A stretch of 64,000 bases of DNA, taken from NCBI GenBank assembly GCA_000750105.3, contig JPHH03000005.1, positions 558,001 through 622,000 on the forward strand, written 5' to 3'. Source of the DNA: Tolypocladium sp. Sup5 PDA-1. Lineage: Eukaryota > Ascomycota > Sordariomycetes > Hypocreales > Ophiocordycipitaceae. This document shows positions 44,494-54,521 of this stretch, piece by piece. Positions within the stretch are counted from its first letter, which is position 1. Every line of letters starts with the position of its first letter. The notes under the pieces are model-generated. The model saw only the letters and a program-made list of their open reading frames with translations, did not search any database and had not been told where the DNA came from. The position numbers were made by a program, and so were the translations under genes.

Positions 44494-47441
44494 CTACCGC
44501 GCATACGGGTGGAGGCCCCGGCTGCTGCCGCGTCCGCCGCCGCGGTAGTTGGCGCCCGGCCGGCCGGCGTTCTTGGGCCCCGTGGGCGCGTTGGCGGGCG
44601 GTGCGTTCTGCGGGTCGGGCGTGCCCTGGCCGCCTCTGCGGAAGCCTGCGCCGCCGCCGCCGGCGTTGGGCTGCGGCACGTCGTCGTACATGCCCTCCCA
44701 GGACGTCGGGGCTCCGCCGGGCGCTCCTCCGCCCATGCCGTAGCCGACGGCCTGGCCGCCGTAGCTACCTCCCCGGCCTCCTCGTCGGCTACCTCCGGGT
44801 CCCTGCGGGGGCTGCTGCTGGAACCCGCCGTAGTTGGCCTGGTCGCCTCCTCCTGCTGCTGCTCCCGCGCTACCGCCGCCCTGTTGCTGCTGTTGCTGCT
44901 GCTGTTGCATCATCTGCTGCTGCATCTGCTGCATCATCTGCGGGTTCATGTTGGCCATCATCTGCTGCGGGCTGTTGCCGCCCGCGCCGCCGGCTCCTCC
45001 TCCGCGGCCCATCATCTGCTGCATCTGCTGCATCTGCATCATCTGCTGCCACATGGCCGGGTTCATCTGCATGCCGCGGTTCATGGCCATCTGGTTCTGC
45101 ATCATGGCAAAGTACTGCTGCATGCGCTGGAAGTACTGCGCCATGACCTGCGGCGTCATGCCGCCGTTGCTGCCGCCGCCCATCTGCTGGCCCATGCCAC
45201 TGCCGCCGCCTCCCTGCCCGCCCTGCTCGTCGCCCTTGCGGAACTTGTTGCGCTTGGCCGCCTCCTCCTCCTCGCGGAGGTTGCCCCGGGGCTGCGCGCG
45301 CTTCACCTCGACGGGCTTGCCGTGGATCTCGAGCGGCACGTTGATGCACGCCTCGACGCCGGCCTCGCTCTCGAACGTGACGAAGCCGAAGCCCCTAGGC
45401 CGCCCGGTGTCCTTGTCCATCATGAGCGTGGCGTCGACGACACGTCCGAACTGGGCGAAGAAGTCGCGGAACTCCTGGTCCGTCGTCTCCTGGCTGACAC
45501 CACCGACGAAGATTTTGCTCGTCTTTTCCTGCTCGTCGCGCGGGATGGCGCGCTTGGGGTCGATCTGCGTTGTCGTTAGTTAATCTTCCATCCGACACCT
45601 GCACTCGTTTTCAACGTACAATCTTTCCGTCCAGAAAGTGCTCCTTGACCATGACAATGTTGACCGTCTTGGCGTCCTTGAAGGTGAGGAACCCGAAGCC
45701 GCGGGACCGTCCAGTGCTGCTGTCGCGCATAACCGTGCACTCGACGACCTCGCCGAATTGAGAAAAGTAGTCTCTCAGGGATTCTGCCACAGTTAGCATC
45801 ATGGCTTTTCCTACTGCGCTGACCAGGTTGACTTACGATCGGTAGTCTCCCAGTTCAGTCCACCAATAAACATCTTGCTGCAGCAAAGGGTCAGTAATCA
45901 ATACATCGTCAACGTTCAAAGCCATCATTGCAAAATGCCGAGCGTGTAAAGGGATCTTCGGGCTTCTCAATCGGGCGTGACGGCATCTAGCGGTACGTGC
46001 TGCCTTGCGCCTCGTGGTAGGGCATCATGTTGGTCGCTGCAACCCTGAGCTTGGCGTTGGCTACCCATATCCAAGCAACCCCCCAGGTCCGAGTTGTTTG
46101 CCAGGCAGAAGTGGGAACCCAAAGCCCGTCCAAGCCTTGGCTGAATTGGCGGGGTGCCTTTCTCGAAAGAGGCCGGCGGGAGTAATCCTTCAAGTCGAGC
46201 CGTGTCATAGTCGTTGATCGAGGAGCCATGTCGGATGCCATGACTGCGGCCAGCCTTGTCGAGCAGAGCCAGGATTGATTGCCGAAACAGGTAGCCAGCA
46301 AGGCGCTGGGTCGGTTCAACAACACGAAGACAGCGCGCGCGTGGCGAGAAAACCAGTTCATGCTTGTCGACTTTGTCTCTTGTTCTGTCTTCTTCTTTTT
46401 CTGTTCGGCTTGTGCTATCGTCTTGACTCTTCTGTCTCTGACTGATTCTGACTGTCTCATGCTAGGTACGTAGTGACCTTGAGCGCTAGCCGCTGCGAAT
46501 CTCGCTGCTACAGCTGTCTGGGAACTGCAATTGCATCGGGTGCCTCAAAGTCCCCCGTGGCTGGTGGCTATGAATGGCAGGAGCATGGCCCTGGGGTGAC
46601 TAGGGTCGGTAGGTAGGTTCTGGCTCGATATCTCCACAGGACGATTGCCCAGCTTTCAGATTGGGTCCACCTCTTCCCAGTGTATTCTTGCGGGCTCCTC
46701 TCCGCTCGGAGGGCGTGACACATCCTCCGAGTCTTTCTCATGGCGAGAGTGCGCATGCCTTGGGTTGAGCATGGTTCTCCATCCGAGTTTGCTGAAGTGT
46801 CCGTGTTTTCGCTTGACCAAGCCGAGCCTCCCACTCCCAAGCCTGACCGCTTCCCGCCAAGGCAAGCCAGCTTGACACCATTGCAGAGAATAGCCCGAAC
46901 ACGCCATAAGTGCCGCAGAGCGGCCCTGCTCGAGCCGCACTCGAGCCAATTGTGGATAGCAAGACACGCCGAACGCAGAGAGCCCGTCGATATGGGAGGG
47001 GGTGTGGATGATGCAAATCAAGAGCGCAGGGAATGGATTCACTTACCCGTCTTCTTTGGCACTTGCCTTGTGGACAGTTCCGTAGGGCGGAGTCGATGGC
47101 ACGTCGTCATGTTGCACAGGGGGGGGGATGGCGGTGCTGCTTCCTCCTCCACCAAGGTTGAAGTCGACATCGTCATCGTCGTCGTCGTCATCCACGTCTT
47201 GCTGCATGTGCTCATCTTCGGCAGTTTGGGCAGGCTCGTGAGCAGCGGGCGCTGCGCTTTCGTTTTCGATTTTCGCGGGTTCGACTGCTGGAGCCGCAGT
47301 TTGAGGGCCAGGTCCTGTCTTGGAGGCGTCGTTGTCGTCGTAGCTGCGAGTCGCGTCAGCAAGTGGAGCACCCTCGCACGGCATTCTGGTGACATACAGA
47401 TCGGCGAAGAGATCATCTTCGAAGTTCTCAGGCTCGGTCAT
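44494..47441 (-). CDS. HRP1: Hrp1/Nab4-like RNA-binding protein (two RRMs, Met/Gln-rich tail)
   Basis: Family members bind UA-rich polyadenylation enhancers in mRNA 3'-end cleavage (CF IB) and shuttle for export and decay. Exons: 47441-47398, 47343-47047, 45877-45837, 45783-45620 and 45564-44494; 538 residues. The N-terminus (MTEPENFEDDLFADLY) is acidic. RRM1 at about 114-190 has RNP2 KMFIGGL and RNP1 RGFGFLTF; RRM2 at about 194-270 has KIFVGGV and RGFGFVTF. The tail is a long Met/Gln/Asn-rich tract (QQMMQMQQMQQMM and a nine-Gln run), then Gly/Arg-rich, ending GLHPYAR. Tandem RRMs followed by such a tail match Hrp1. Intron 2 is 1169 nt, far longer than any other here; its phase is exact and it has an ACTGAC branch point before ctgcag. 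Confidence 0.93.
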
Positions 47442-48098
47442 GGTGACGGAAAGCGTGCGGATCGATCAGAATTATGCGTGGGCTCCAGTGTGGTCTTGAC
47501 GACCCTCGCTCCGCTTCTGGACGCTGCAGATGTAGGAACGCGATAGTAAGATCAGTGAGCACCAGGTGAGCGTAGAGAAACAAAGAAACAAGACGGCGTG
47601 GTCGAGCGCGTCGGGGGGCAGTGGATGGCGGGTTGATGTGATGTGCCAGGAACTGAAAAGGCGATGGGTGGAGGTTTCTGCGTGACGAAGCTGGAGAGAG
47701 CGGGCCTCAGCGTTCTTGCTTGGGCAGGCTGGGCAAGTGCCGGCGAAACATGGATGACTAACGGCGTGGGGCAGCGAGTGTCAGCCAATAATATGCCACG
47801 GCGGGGCCGCGGTGCGCTGCCAGCACTGCGAGTGCTGGAAGAGAGCCGGCAGCCCTGTACTTTAGGCCATCGGCAGCCGGACTCAGTGGGGGGGGGTCCC
47901 GCCTGTAGCGCTCAGGCACAGGTGCATGTGGCCTGTTGCGTCCGCAGCCCGCCAAGTCGGTCCATGCGACACAAGACCAACATCACCACCAAAGCCAAGT
48001 CCTCGAACTGCACTCAACGGGGCTCTCAACCAGCCTCGACCCGCGCTTCCTCGCAGAATGAAGCGCCACCTTGGCCCTGTCGACGACCGTCTGTGATC
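47442..48098. promoter_or_regulatory. Divergent HRP1/GYP1 promoter region
   Basis: A 657-bp region between divergent start codons. G-rich run at about 47887-47895. No gene seen. Confidence 0.45.
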
Positions 48099-50274
48099 AT
48101 GTGGTCGTCCTCGGGAAGCGGCAAGAAGCCGGCAACTTCAGTGAGTGCTCCCACTGCATCATCGTCGCCCCCAGCGTCGACGTAATGCCTGCTCGTGATG
48201 CTAACAGCCCTACGGCCACAGGAGATGGTTCAGGTCGGTACGTTCAACGCCGTCCCGCGAGACGCCCCAGAGAACGCGCAATTGGGACAGCCGCTAACCG
48301 CAGCTTGGCCATCCATCGACAGATCGATCCGAGTATGTTCTATACGCTCAGCACGCAGCCATCGTGGCCCCCGCTGACGTCTCGGCCTAGATCCGCCTCG
48401 CCTTTCTGGCGACCGCCGCTGCGGGAGAACGCCCCTAGGAGAAGCGTCACCACGCCGGCAGGTCGCGATCCCAACCTGGTAGTCGGCGCCGCCTACTCGC
48501 ATGCCGATATCCTCAAATTCGACTCCTTGTACGTCGTCGCCCGCCGCACGAGACGAGACATGAAACCCCCTCTGATCGAATGGCTGACGCTTTGGCCAGA
48601 AACCTCTCCGGCTCCTCCTCCCGTCCCAAGACTCCCCCGTCGTCGTCCACGGCCAAGATCCGCGTCCATGAAGCCTCTCCCCCGCCGCGGCATTCTGCGG
48701 GACACGGCTCTCCCCCGTTTAAGAGCTACATCAACTTCCTGTCCAACACAAACGATGACTGGAAGGCCGACGAAGACGAGATGCTGGGCTACGAAGACGA
48801 CGACGGCGACGACTTTGGCTTGCCCAGCCTTTCCAACATGAAGAGGCGATCCAGGAGGATAGCTTCGCAGAACAAGACTGATACTGGCACCCTGTCGCCT
48901 GCCTTGGAGGGCTCGTTTGGGATGCAGGCTAGGCGCCACTCCAACAGTGCCGACATAGCAGTCGAGCGCCCGTCGCTCTCATACCCCATGCCAAAGAAGA
49001 GCGAGGGCAAGATCCTCCGACCACAGTACAAGGAGATACTGAGAGGTTAGTGCCCAACTCTCTCGTACGGGGGCAAACCGCTGACTGTCCTAGACCCCGC
49101 GAGTGCATTGCACCTAATCAACTACCCTTCCGTCCCGAGCAACGCCACCCCCAAAGAGGCGGATGCGATCAACTCCCGAATCACACGAATCAACAAGTTC
49201 AAGAAGCTTCTGCAGGCATCTACCATCTCCCTTCCAGAACTGCGGGCGCTGGCATGGTCAGGCGTGCCGGAAGAAGTCCGCGCCATGACCTGGCAGCTCC
49301 TGCTGAGCTACCTCCCCACCAACAGCGAACGAAGAGTCGCAACTTTGGAGAGGAAGCGCAAGGAATACGTCGACGGAGTTCGGCAAGCCTTTGAAAGGGC
49401 TGGAACTAGTGCGGTTGCTGCGGGGAGAGCACGAGGCTTGGACGAGGCGGTCTGGCATCAGATCAGCATCGACATTCCCAGGACAAATCCTCACATCGAG
49501 CTGTACAGCTACGAAGCGACGCAAAGGTCATTGGAGCGCATCCTATACGTCTGGGCCGTCAGGCATCCAGCAAGTGGATACGTCCAGGGCATCAACGACC
49601 TGGTAACGCCCTTCTGGCAGGTCTTCCTGGGGCTCTACATCGGAGATCACAACATCGAAACGGGCATGGACCCGGGCCAGCTGCCCAAGTCGGTGCTGGA
49701 TGCGGTTGAGGCCGACTCGTTCTGGTGCCTGACGAAGCTGCTCGACGGCATCCAGGACCATTATATCGTAGCCCAGCCAGGCATCCAACGGCAAGTTGGT
49801 GCCTTGCGCGACCTCACGGCCCGGATCGATTCTACCTTATCGAAGCACCTGGAGCAGGAGGGCATTGAATTCATCCAGTTTAGTTTCCGGTGGATGAACT
49901 GCCTTCTGATGCGCGAAATCAGCGTCAAGAACACCATCCGCATGTGGGACACGTACCTCGTGAGTTTCTCCCTCTACCTCCCCCTTTGCTTTATTCCCTA
50001 CTAACTCCCCCTCCAGGCGGAAGAACAGGGCTTCTCCGAGTTCCACCTCTACGTCTGCGCTGCCCTCCTCGTTAAGTGGTCCGACAAGCTCGTCAAGATG
50101 GACTTTCAGGAGATCATGATGTTCCTCCAGAGCCTGCCCACCAAGACGTGGACGGAAAAGGACATTGAGCTGCTCCTCAGCGAGGCCTTCATCTGGCAGA
50201 GCTTGTACAAAGGCTCCGCGGCGCATCTCAAGGGCCAGCCTAGCCGGCCGCTCTTGACGAACCTGCAGCTGTGA
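48099..50274 (+). CDS. GYP1: Gyp1-like Rab GTPase-activating protein (TBC domain)
   Basis: TBC GAP; Gyp1 acts on Ypt1/Rab1 at the Golgi. Seven exons predicted: 48099-48140, 48222-48237, 48323-48332, 48391-48528, 48600-49045, 49094-49959 and 50017-50274; 591 residues. Residues 1-215 are disordered and Ser-rich. The TBC domain runs about 250-530: RALAWSGVPEEVRAMTWQLLL, the arginine finger in SIDIPRTNP, the glutamine finger in YVQGINDL, then FRWMNCLLMREI and MWDTYL. Exons 2 and 3 are micro-exons of 16 and 10 nt; phases work only if both are used, and each intron has a canonical donor and branch point. Alternative: an unspliced in-frame ATG at 48185 reading into exon 4 (SASPFWRP). The TBC part is secure under either model. 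Confidence 0.9.
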
Positions 50275-50835
50275 GGTGACTTGGCGCGTGAGAGATGGGG
50301 ATGATTAATACTCAGGATATGGGGTGGACGGGGGCCTTTTATGAATGCATGTGCATATCTGGGGTATACATATTGATGACCGGGTAGATCAATACAGACA
50401 TCTACAGCCACAAGGCCCGCAACGCTTCGTTAAACTAGAAAATTTCCGTTCTCGAGCATACTCAACCGGATCAGGCTTTCCCTTCAGGTATTCAAGTGTA
50501 ACTAAACAGAAAGAGACACATCACCCCATGCTACAGCTTCGTACACGGAAAAGCCCCCATCATCCTCCTATCGAAGAAAGATACAAAAATCGGGTAACAA
50601 GAAACCCCTGGCCCGCAAGGTACCCAAACGCCAGTCGAGCGCCGAAACGGGCTCTACTCTATGCAAACGCCGCAAAACTCCAAGCGATGAAGAAAGACAA
50701 AGACGCCGCCGCCCGCCTTGCTTTCGTGTCCATGATGGCCGCGTCGCTGTCTGTCGAATTACGCGGCGGCCCCGAGAATATGTTGGTTCCCGCCCTTTTT
50801 CCCTCGTCGTCTCATGCACCGTTCTTCTTCTGCAA
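50275..50835. other. Convergent 3' flank, no gene seen
   Basis: A 561-bp region between the GYP1 and GT90 stops, expected to hold both 3' UTRs. Confidence 0.55.
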
Positions 50836-52653
50836 TCAGCTCTTCAGGTCCCCGACGAAGCCCAGCGTGTGCCTGTTGTCGTCGCACACGCGCGCCCACT
50901 CGAGCAGCAGCCGCCAGACGTAGAGCCGCATGTCCTCGCGGCGGAGCACCTTGTCGGCCCACTCCTGGCCCCTCTCGGCGATGAATCGCGCCGCCGCGTC
51001 GCCGGGCTTGTCGCCGTTGGCGAAGAACTCGAGCGCCGGGTAGAGGTCCTGGAAGGTGTTGTCGAGGGGCACAAAGTGCACCCAGGGGATGAGGCGGTCG
51101 TCGTGCCACTCTGCGTAGACGGTGGCCTTGAGGGGTAGGCTCGTGGAGCGCAGGAAGCCGCGGAAGCGGGCGCTGAACGAGTTGCCGTCGGCGTCGGGCA
51201 GGTACTTGTAGTCGTACTGGCGCTTCATGGGGATCTGCTTCGAGATCTTGAAGTAAGGCGTGAAGAAGTCGCATTCGTTCTCGGGGCAGAGGTGCACAAA
51301 GGCCGTGTCGGCGAACTCCTTGATCCAGGTGCCCAGCTCGCCGCGCCTCTGGTGCATATTGGGGTACATGTCCGATGATGGAAACTCAAAGGTGAGCGCG
51401 CGAGTGCCGTCGGCCTCGGCGCGGGAGACGGTGGTGCTGTTGAGCATGTCGACGAGCCGGTGGCGCTGGAAGTGGTGCCAAGTATTCTCCTTGGCTCGGC
51501 CGCCCGAGCCGTCGCCGCGCCAAATGAGGCCGTTCTTCTTGCGCTGCCACGGAGGACCGTGGTTCTCTCCGCCCGAGTAGAACTCGTCCGGCGTCAGGTA
51601 CATGGCTCCCGGGATAAGGATCTCGTTGTTCATCGGCAGCTTGGAGCCTCCAAACAGGGGGATGAGCTCCTCGGCCGAGGACAGGCTGAGGGGTTCGATG
51701 AATGAGCCGTGCAGCTGGCGCAGGTGCGGCTGCAGGCAGGGGTCCATGGCGGCCGTCCAGTTCTGCACAAAGCCCTTGAAGGCGTAGCTTGGCCTCCAGT
51801 TCCGCGGGAACTCGGCGGGCGCAGAAAAGTCCTTGAGCTGCAACTGCTCGATGCCGTAGGCTGGTGTGTTTGGGCCGCACGTCTTGACGGCGAGGTCCCA
51901 GTACTGGCTGCTGGGTCCGAACCACTCCGGGTCGTACGGGTCCGGCTTCTCCTGGTCGACATGCTCCAGCCCCCTGAATTCGGTCGTCACCTCGTCGACC
52001 TTGGCGAGCTTCCTCTCCTTGTTCTCCCGCTCCACCAGCTTCGCGATATCGTCGTACGGGACCAGCAGCCGGGGCTCGTCCATCATGTTGACGGGCATGT
52101 CGACCTCGGGCAGGTGCTCGGCGAACTCCTCGACGAGGCCCGTCCACAGCTGCAGCCAAGGCACACGGCCCTCGACATCGCCATCGCCAAGGGCCGTGCC
52201 GTTGCGCACCTTGACCACCCAATGCCACGCGTTGGCGCGCTTCTTGATGGTGTTGGGGTCGAGCGCCCAGAAGGGCGTCAGGTCCTTGTATATGCGATCG
52301 AAATACTCCTCGACAACGATGGCGTCGGCGTCGAGGGCGGCCTGGAACCAGCGATCGAAGCCCGGGGGCGGGTGTCGGCCTCGTCTGGCTCGGTATCTGG
52401 AGGCGGCGGCCTCGATGTCGTGGCTGCGGCGGGTCAGGAGATCCTCGTGGCGGGCCTTGGCCTCGACCATGAGCCTCTTGATGGGATGCTTATGCCCAAA
52501 GGAAATGGTGTTGCGCAGGCCGGCGGCGTCCCAGGATTTGGTGTCGTGCCACAGCACGTAGTTTGCGATGGCGAATGCAACGAGAAAGGCGACGCCCAGG
52601 TAGCGCACCGCGAGCCGCGAGGGCAGGACCCGCGGGTCCCAAAGCTTGAACAT
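50836..52653 (-). CDS. GT90 glycosyltransferase, CAP10/capsule-associated-like
   Basis: A 605-residue intronless gene. A short cytosolic N-terminus is followed by one membrane helix (about 18-37, YLGVAFLVAFAIANYVLW), giving type II topology in the Golgi lumen. The C-terminal half carries GT90/CAP10 features: GLIWRGDGSGGR near 385, PMKRQYDYKYLPDADGNSFSARFRGFL near 480, and the end region AAARFIAERGQEWADKVLRREDMRLYVWRLLLEW. Cryptococcal Cap10 and related GT90 proteins are linked to xylosylation of glycans; donor and acceptor here are unknown. The ATG at 52651-52653 fits the membrane anchor position. No other sugar-transfer gene is adjacent. Confidence 0.9.
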   Translation of the reverse strand: MFKLWDPRVLPSRLAVRYLGVAFLVAFAIANYVLWHDTKSWDAAGLRNTISFGHKHPIKRLMVEAKARHEDLLTRRSHDIEAAASRYRARRGRHPPPGFDRWFQAALDADAIVVEEYFDRIYKDLTPFWALDPNTIKKRANAWHWVVKVRNGTALGDGDVEGRVPWLQLWTGLVEEFAEHLPEVDMPVNMMDEPRLLVPYDDIAKLVERENKERKLAKVDEVTTEFRGLEHVDQEKPDPYDPEWFGPSSQYWDLAVKTCGPNTPAYGIEQLQLKDFSAPAEFPRNWRPSYAFKGFVQNWTAAMDPCLQPHLRQLHGSFIEPLSLSSAEELIPLFGGSKLPMNNEILIPGAMYLTPDEFYSGGENHGPPWQRKKNGLIWRGDGSGGRAKENTWHHFQRHRLVDMLNSTTVSRAEADGTRALTFEFPSSDMYPNMHQRRGELGTWIKEFADTAFVHLCPENECDFFTPYFKISKQIPMKRQYDYKYLPDADGNSFSARFRGFLRSTSLPLKATVYAEWHDDRLIPWVHFVPLDNTFQDLYPALEFFANGDKPGDAAARFIAERGQEWADKVLRREDMRLYVWRLLLEWARVCDDNRHTLGFVGDLKS

Positions 52654-54521
52654 TGAGAGCGACAGGGCGATTAACTAAATCATTGAAGAGCAGAGGATCG
52701 CAGACGCAAGGAGAGCGCTGAGGATTGTGGAGCGCGAATTTGGGGGGAAGATTGGATGGGATGGGACTGAAGAGACGGGAGGGATTGGATGAATCCGCAT
52801 TCGGCCAGGGGCTGGGGCGGAACTTGGAACTTGGAAGGCACGAAAAGGCAGCCTCCTGTCTCTCCATGGACGTCTCCAGAATCCTAAGAACTCAAGCTTA
52901 CAGCCGTCCCTCGGCCAATAGCACGTACGGGGTGCGGACTGTCCGTCCGGACTAGTCTGTCCAGCCCTGCAACGGTCAGGCCAGACTCGTCAGGCTAGCA
53001 GGGATGTCACGATGCCCTTTCTGCAACGAATCTGCGTGCCACCGCCGCAAACGCGGTTGGGCCGCTGGGCGGTTCGGGCGGCCCCGTCGCCATAATTGAG
53101 TAGTCTGTATTTGTATAAGACGAAGCTACAGACTACTCGTATGTTGCACAAGGTGAGATTAATGGCGTTGCAAATGTTCAAAATAATTACCTACGGATAC
53201 TTCAGACGGATGGACCGAGCAGTCCCGCCGTCCTGTGTGAGAGCAAAGGCACCAGTCCGTGCCACGACAGTCCACCGCGGGCCGTCACCAAGTACATAAT
53301 ACCTTAGGTACCTTATTCGGCCTTATTCGAGCTGCGCTGGAGTCGCCATGTCCTGGGGAAGCCCCAGTACCTTAGGTATGCAACCTTCGATCAGCCTTCT
53401 ACGGAGGTAGACGACTCGCGCATTGTGTGCTTTCGGCGAAGCAATAACTACGTTAGGTTGTTTCACTGCAGTCCATGCCAGGCGACAACGTGCCTTCCGA
53501 AGCCAACCGCTTGCGGCGCCCAGAGAGCACGAATCTGCCTTGATTTTTACCCATCGTCAATTAGCTGCAGAATATCCATGCAACTCTTCAAGAATGGATT
53601 TCTCTTTCCATGAAAAAGGCCATGGGCGAGTATTCTGGGTTGTCCCTGCTAACTTGGCTTGCACAGTTGATTGCCCGCAATTGAAGCTGGACTGGGGAGC
53701 AATCTGGCTCTGTAACTGTCGTACGAATACCGAGTAACCCCGAACCAAAAGGAGTAAATGCAGTCTCCAAAGTATATAGAGGCAACATGCGTGGCATGTT
53801 ACCAAGAACAGCATCAGGGCCCGTTGCTTCTTAGGCCGTGGCGGCATTACGGAACATGAATGTTGGGCCTGACCCGAGCCAAGGGCCTGTTGCTGGTCCC
53901 TGCCTGCTACCATCATACCTTATAATACTGCCCATAGTTAGATCGAATGCCACGCCCGCTCATCCCCAGAAGTATGCCTCGTAGGCTATAGACGTAAGGC
54001 ACCACCAGCTAAAGGTAAGGCACCTAGTTGCTTACCGGGAACTCCAGGGAAACTACCTCCCACCTATGTTGTTCACTCTGCCTTACATATTACGTACCGC
54101 CCTCCCTTACTATTATTTCTTTCCTCTTCTCTTCTTATCTCGCCTCGACCCACATGTTCATAAACTCATCGAAGAATCTCGTCCCATCTCTCCGACTCGT
54201 CTAATAATTCTTTTCGTCCTATCCCCGGCGGCGATCTCGACCGTGAGCCTTGTCCTGGTCTGCCTCCTGGGCCTGGACAGGCTACCAACGGCAGTCGAGG
54301 ATGCGCGTGCACTGTGGCGGCGAGGGAGCTTCCTGCGACCGGCCAGGCGGCCACGAACACGGAGGAGCTGGAGAAGAGGGTGATTTCTGTATTTCTTTTA
54401 TTATGTGTCCTTGGTTTCTTTTTTGGTTCTTCGTGCACACTACCGTCGGGCGCTGCGGCTGAGGATCGCCCGTGGCGGTGCTGGGCCGGGTGCTCTGGGT
54501 TCGGGAAAAGCGCCATCAGCC
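52654..54521. other. 1.9-kb divergent intergenic region
   Basis: Lies between the GT90 and GRDP-family starts. The region 53280-54020 is AT-richer, with the 11-mer TACCTTAGGTA at 53300-53310 and 53368-53378 and several GTAAGGCACC strings near 53993-54025. No gene supported; a CT-rich stretch at 54090-54200 could be the GRDP gene leader. Confidence 0.45.

Noticed and set aside
44509..45579. Long plus-strand ORF over the Hrp1-like gene
   Set aside because: It is the antisense shadow of the Met/Gln/Gly-rich coding region (poly-Ala, Leu, His, Cys composition) and has no domain; the minus strand carries two clear RRMs.
45987..46460. 157-residue minus-strand ORF inside the long HRP1 intron
   Set aside because: No domain and ordinary composition; splice signals around it fit one long intron. 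A nested exon cannot be excluded, but nothing supports it.
51709..52656. Plus-strand ORF of about 315 codons over the GT90 gene
   Set aside because: Antisense shadow in GC-rich codons; the minus strand has a membrane anchor and GT90 motifs.
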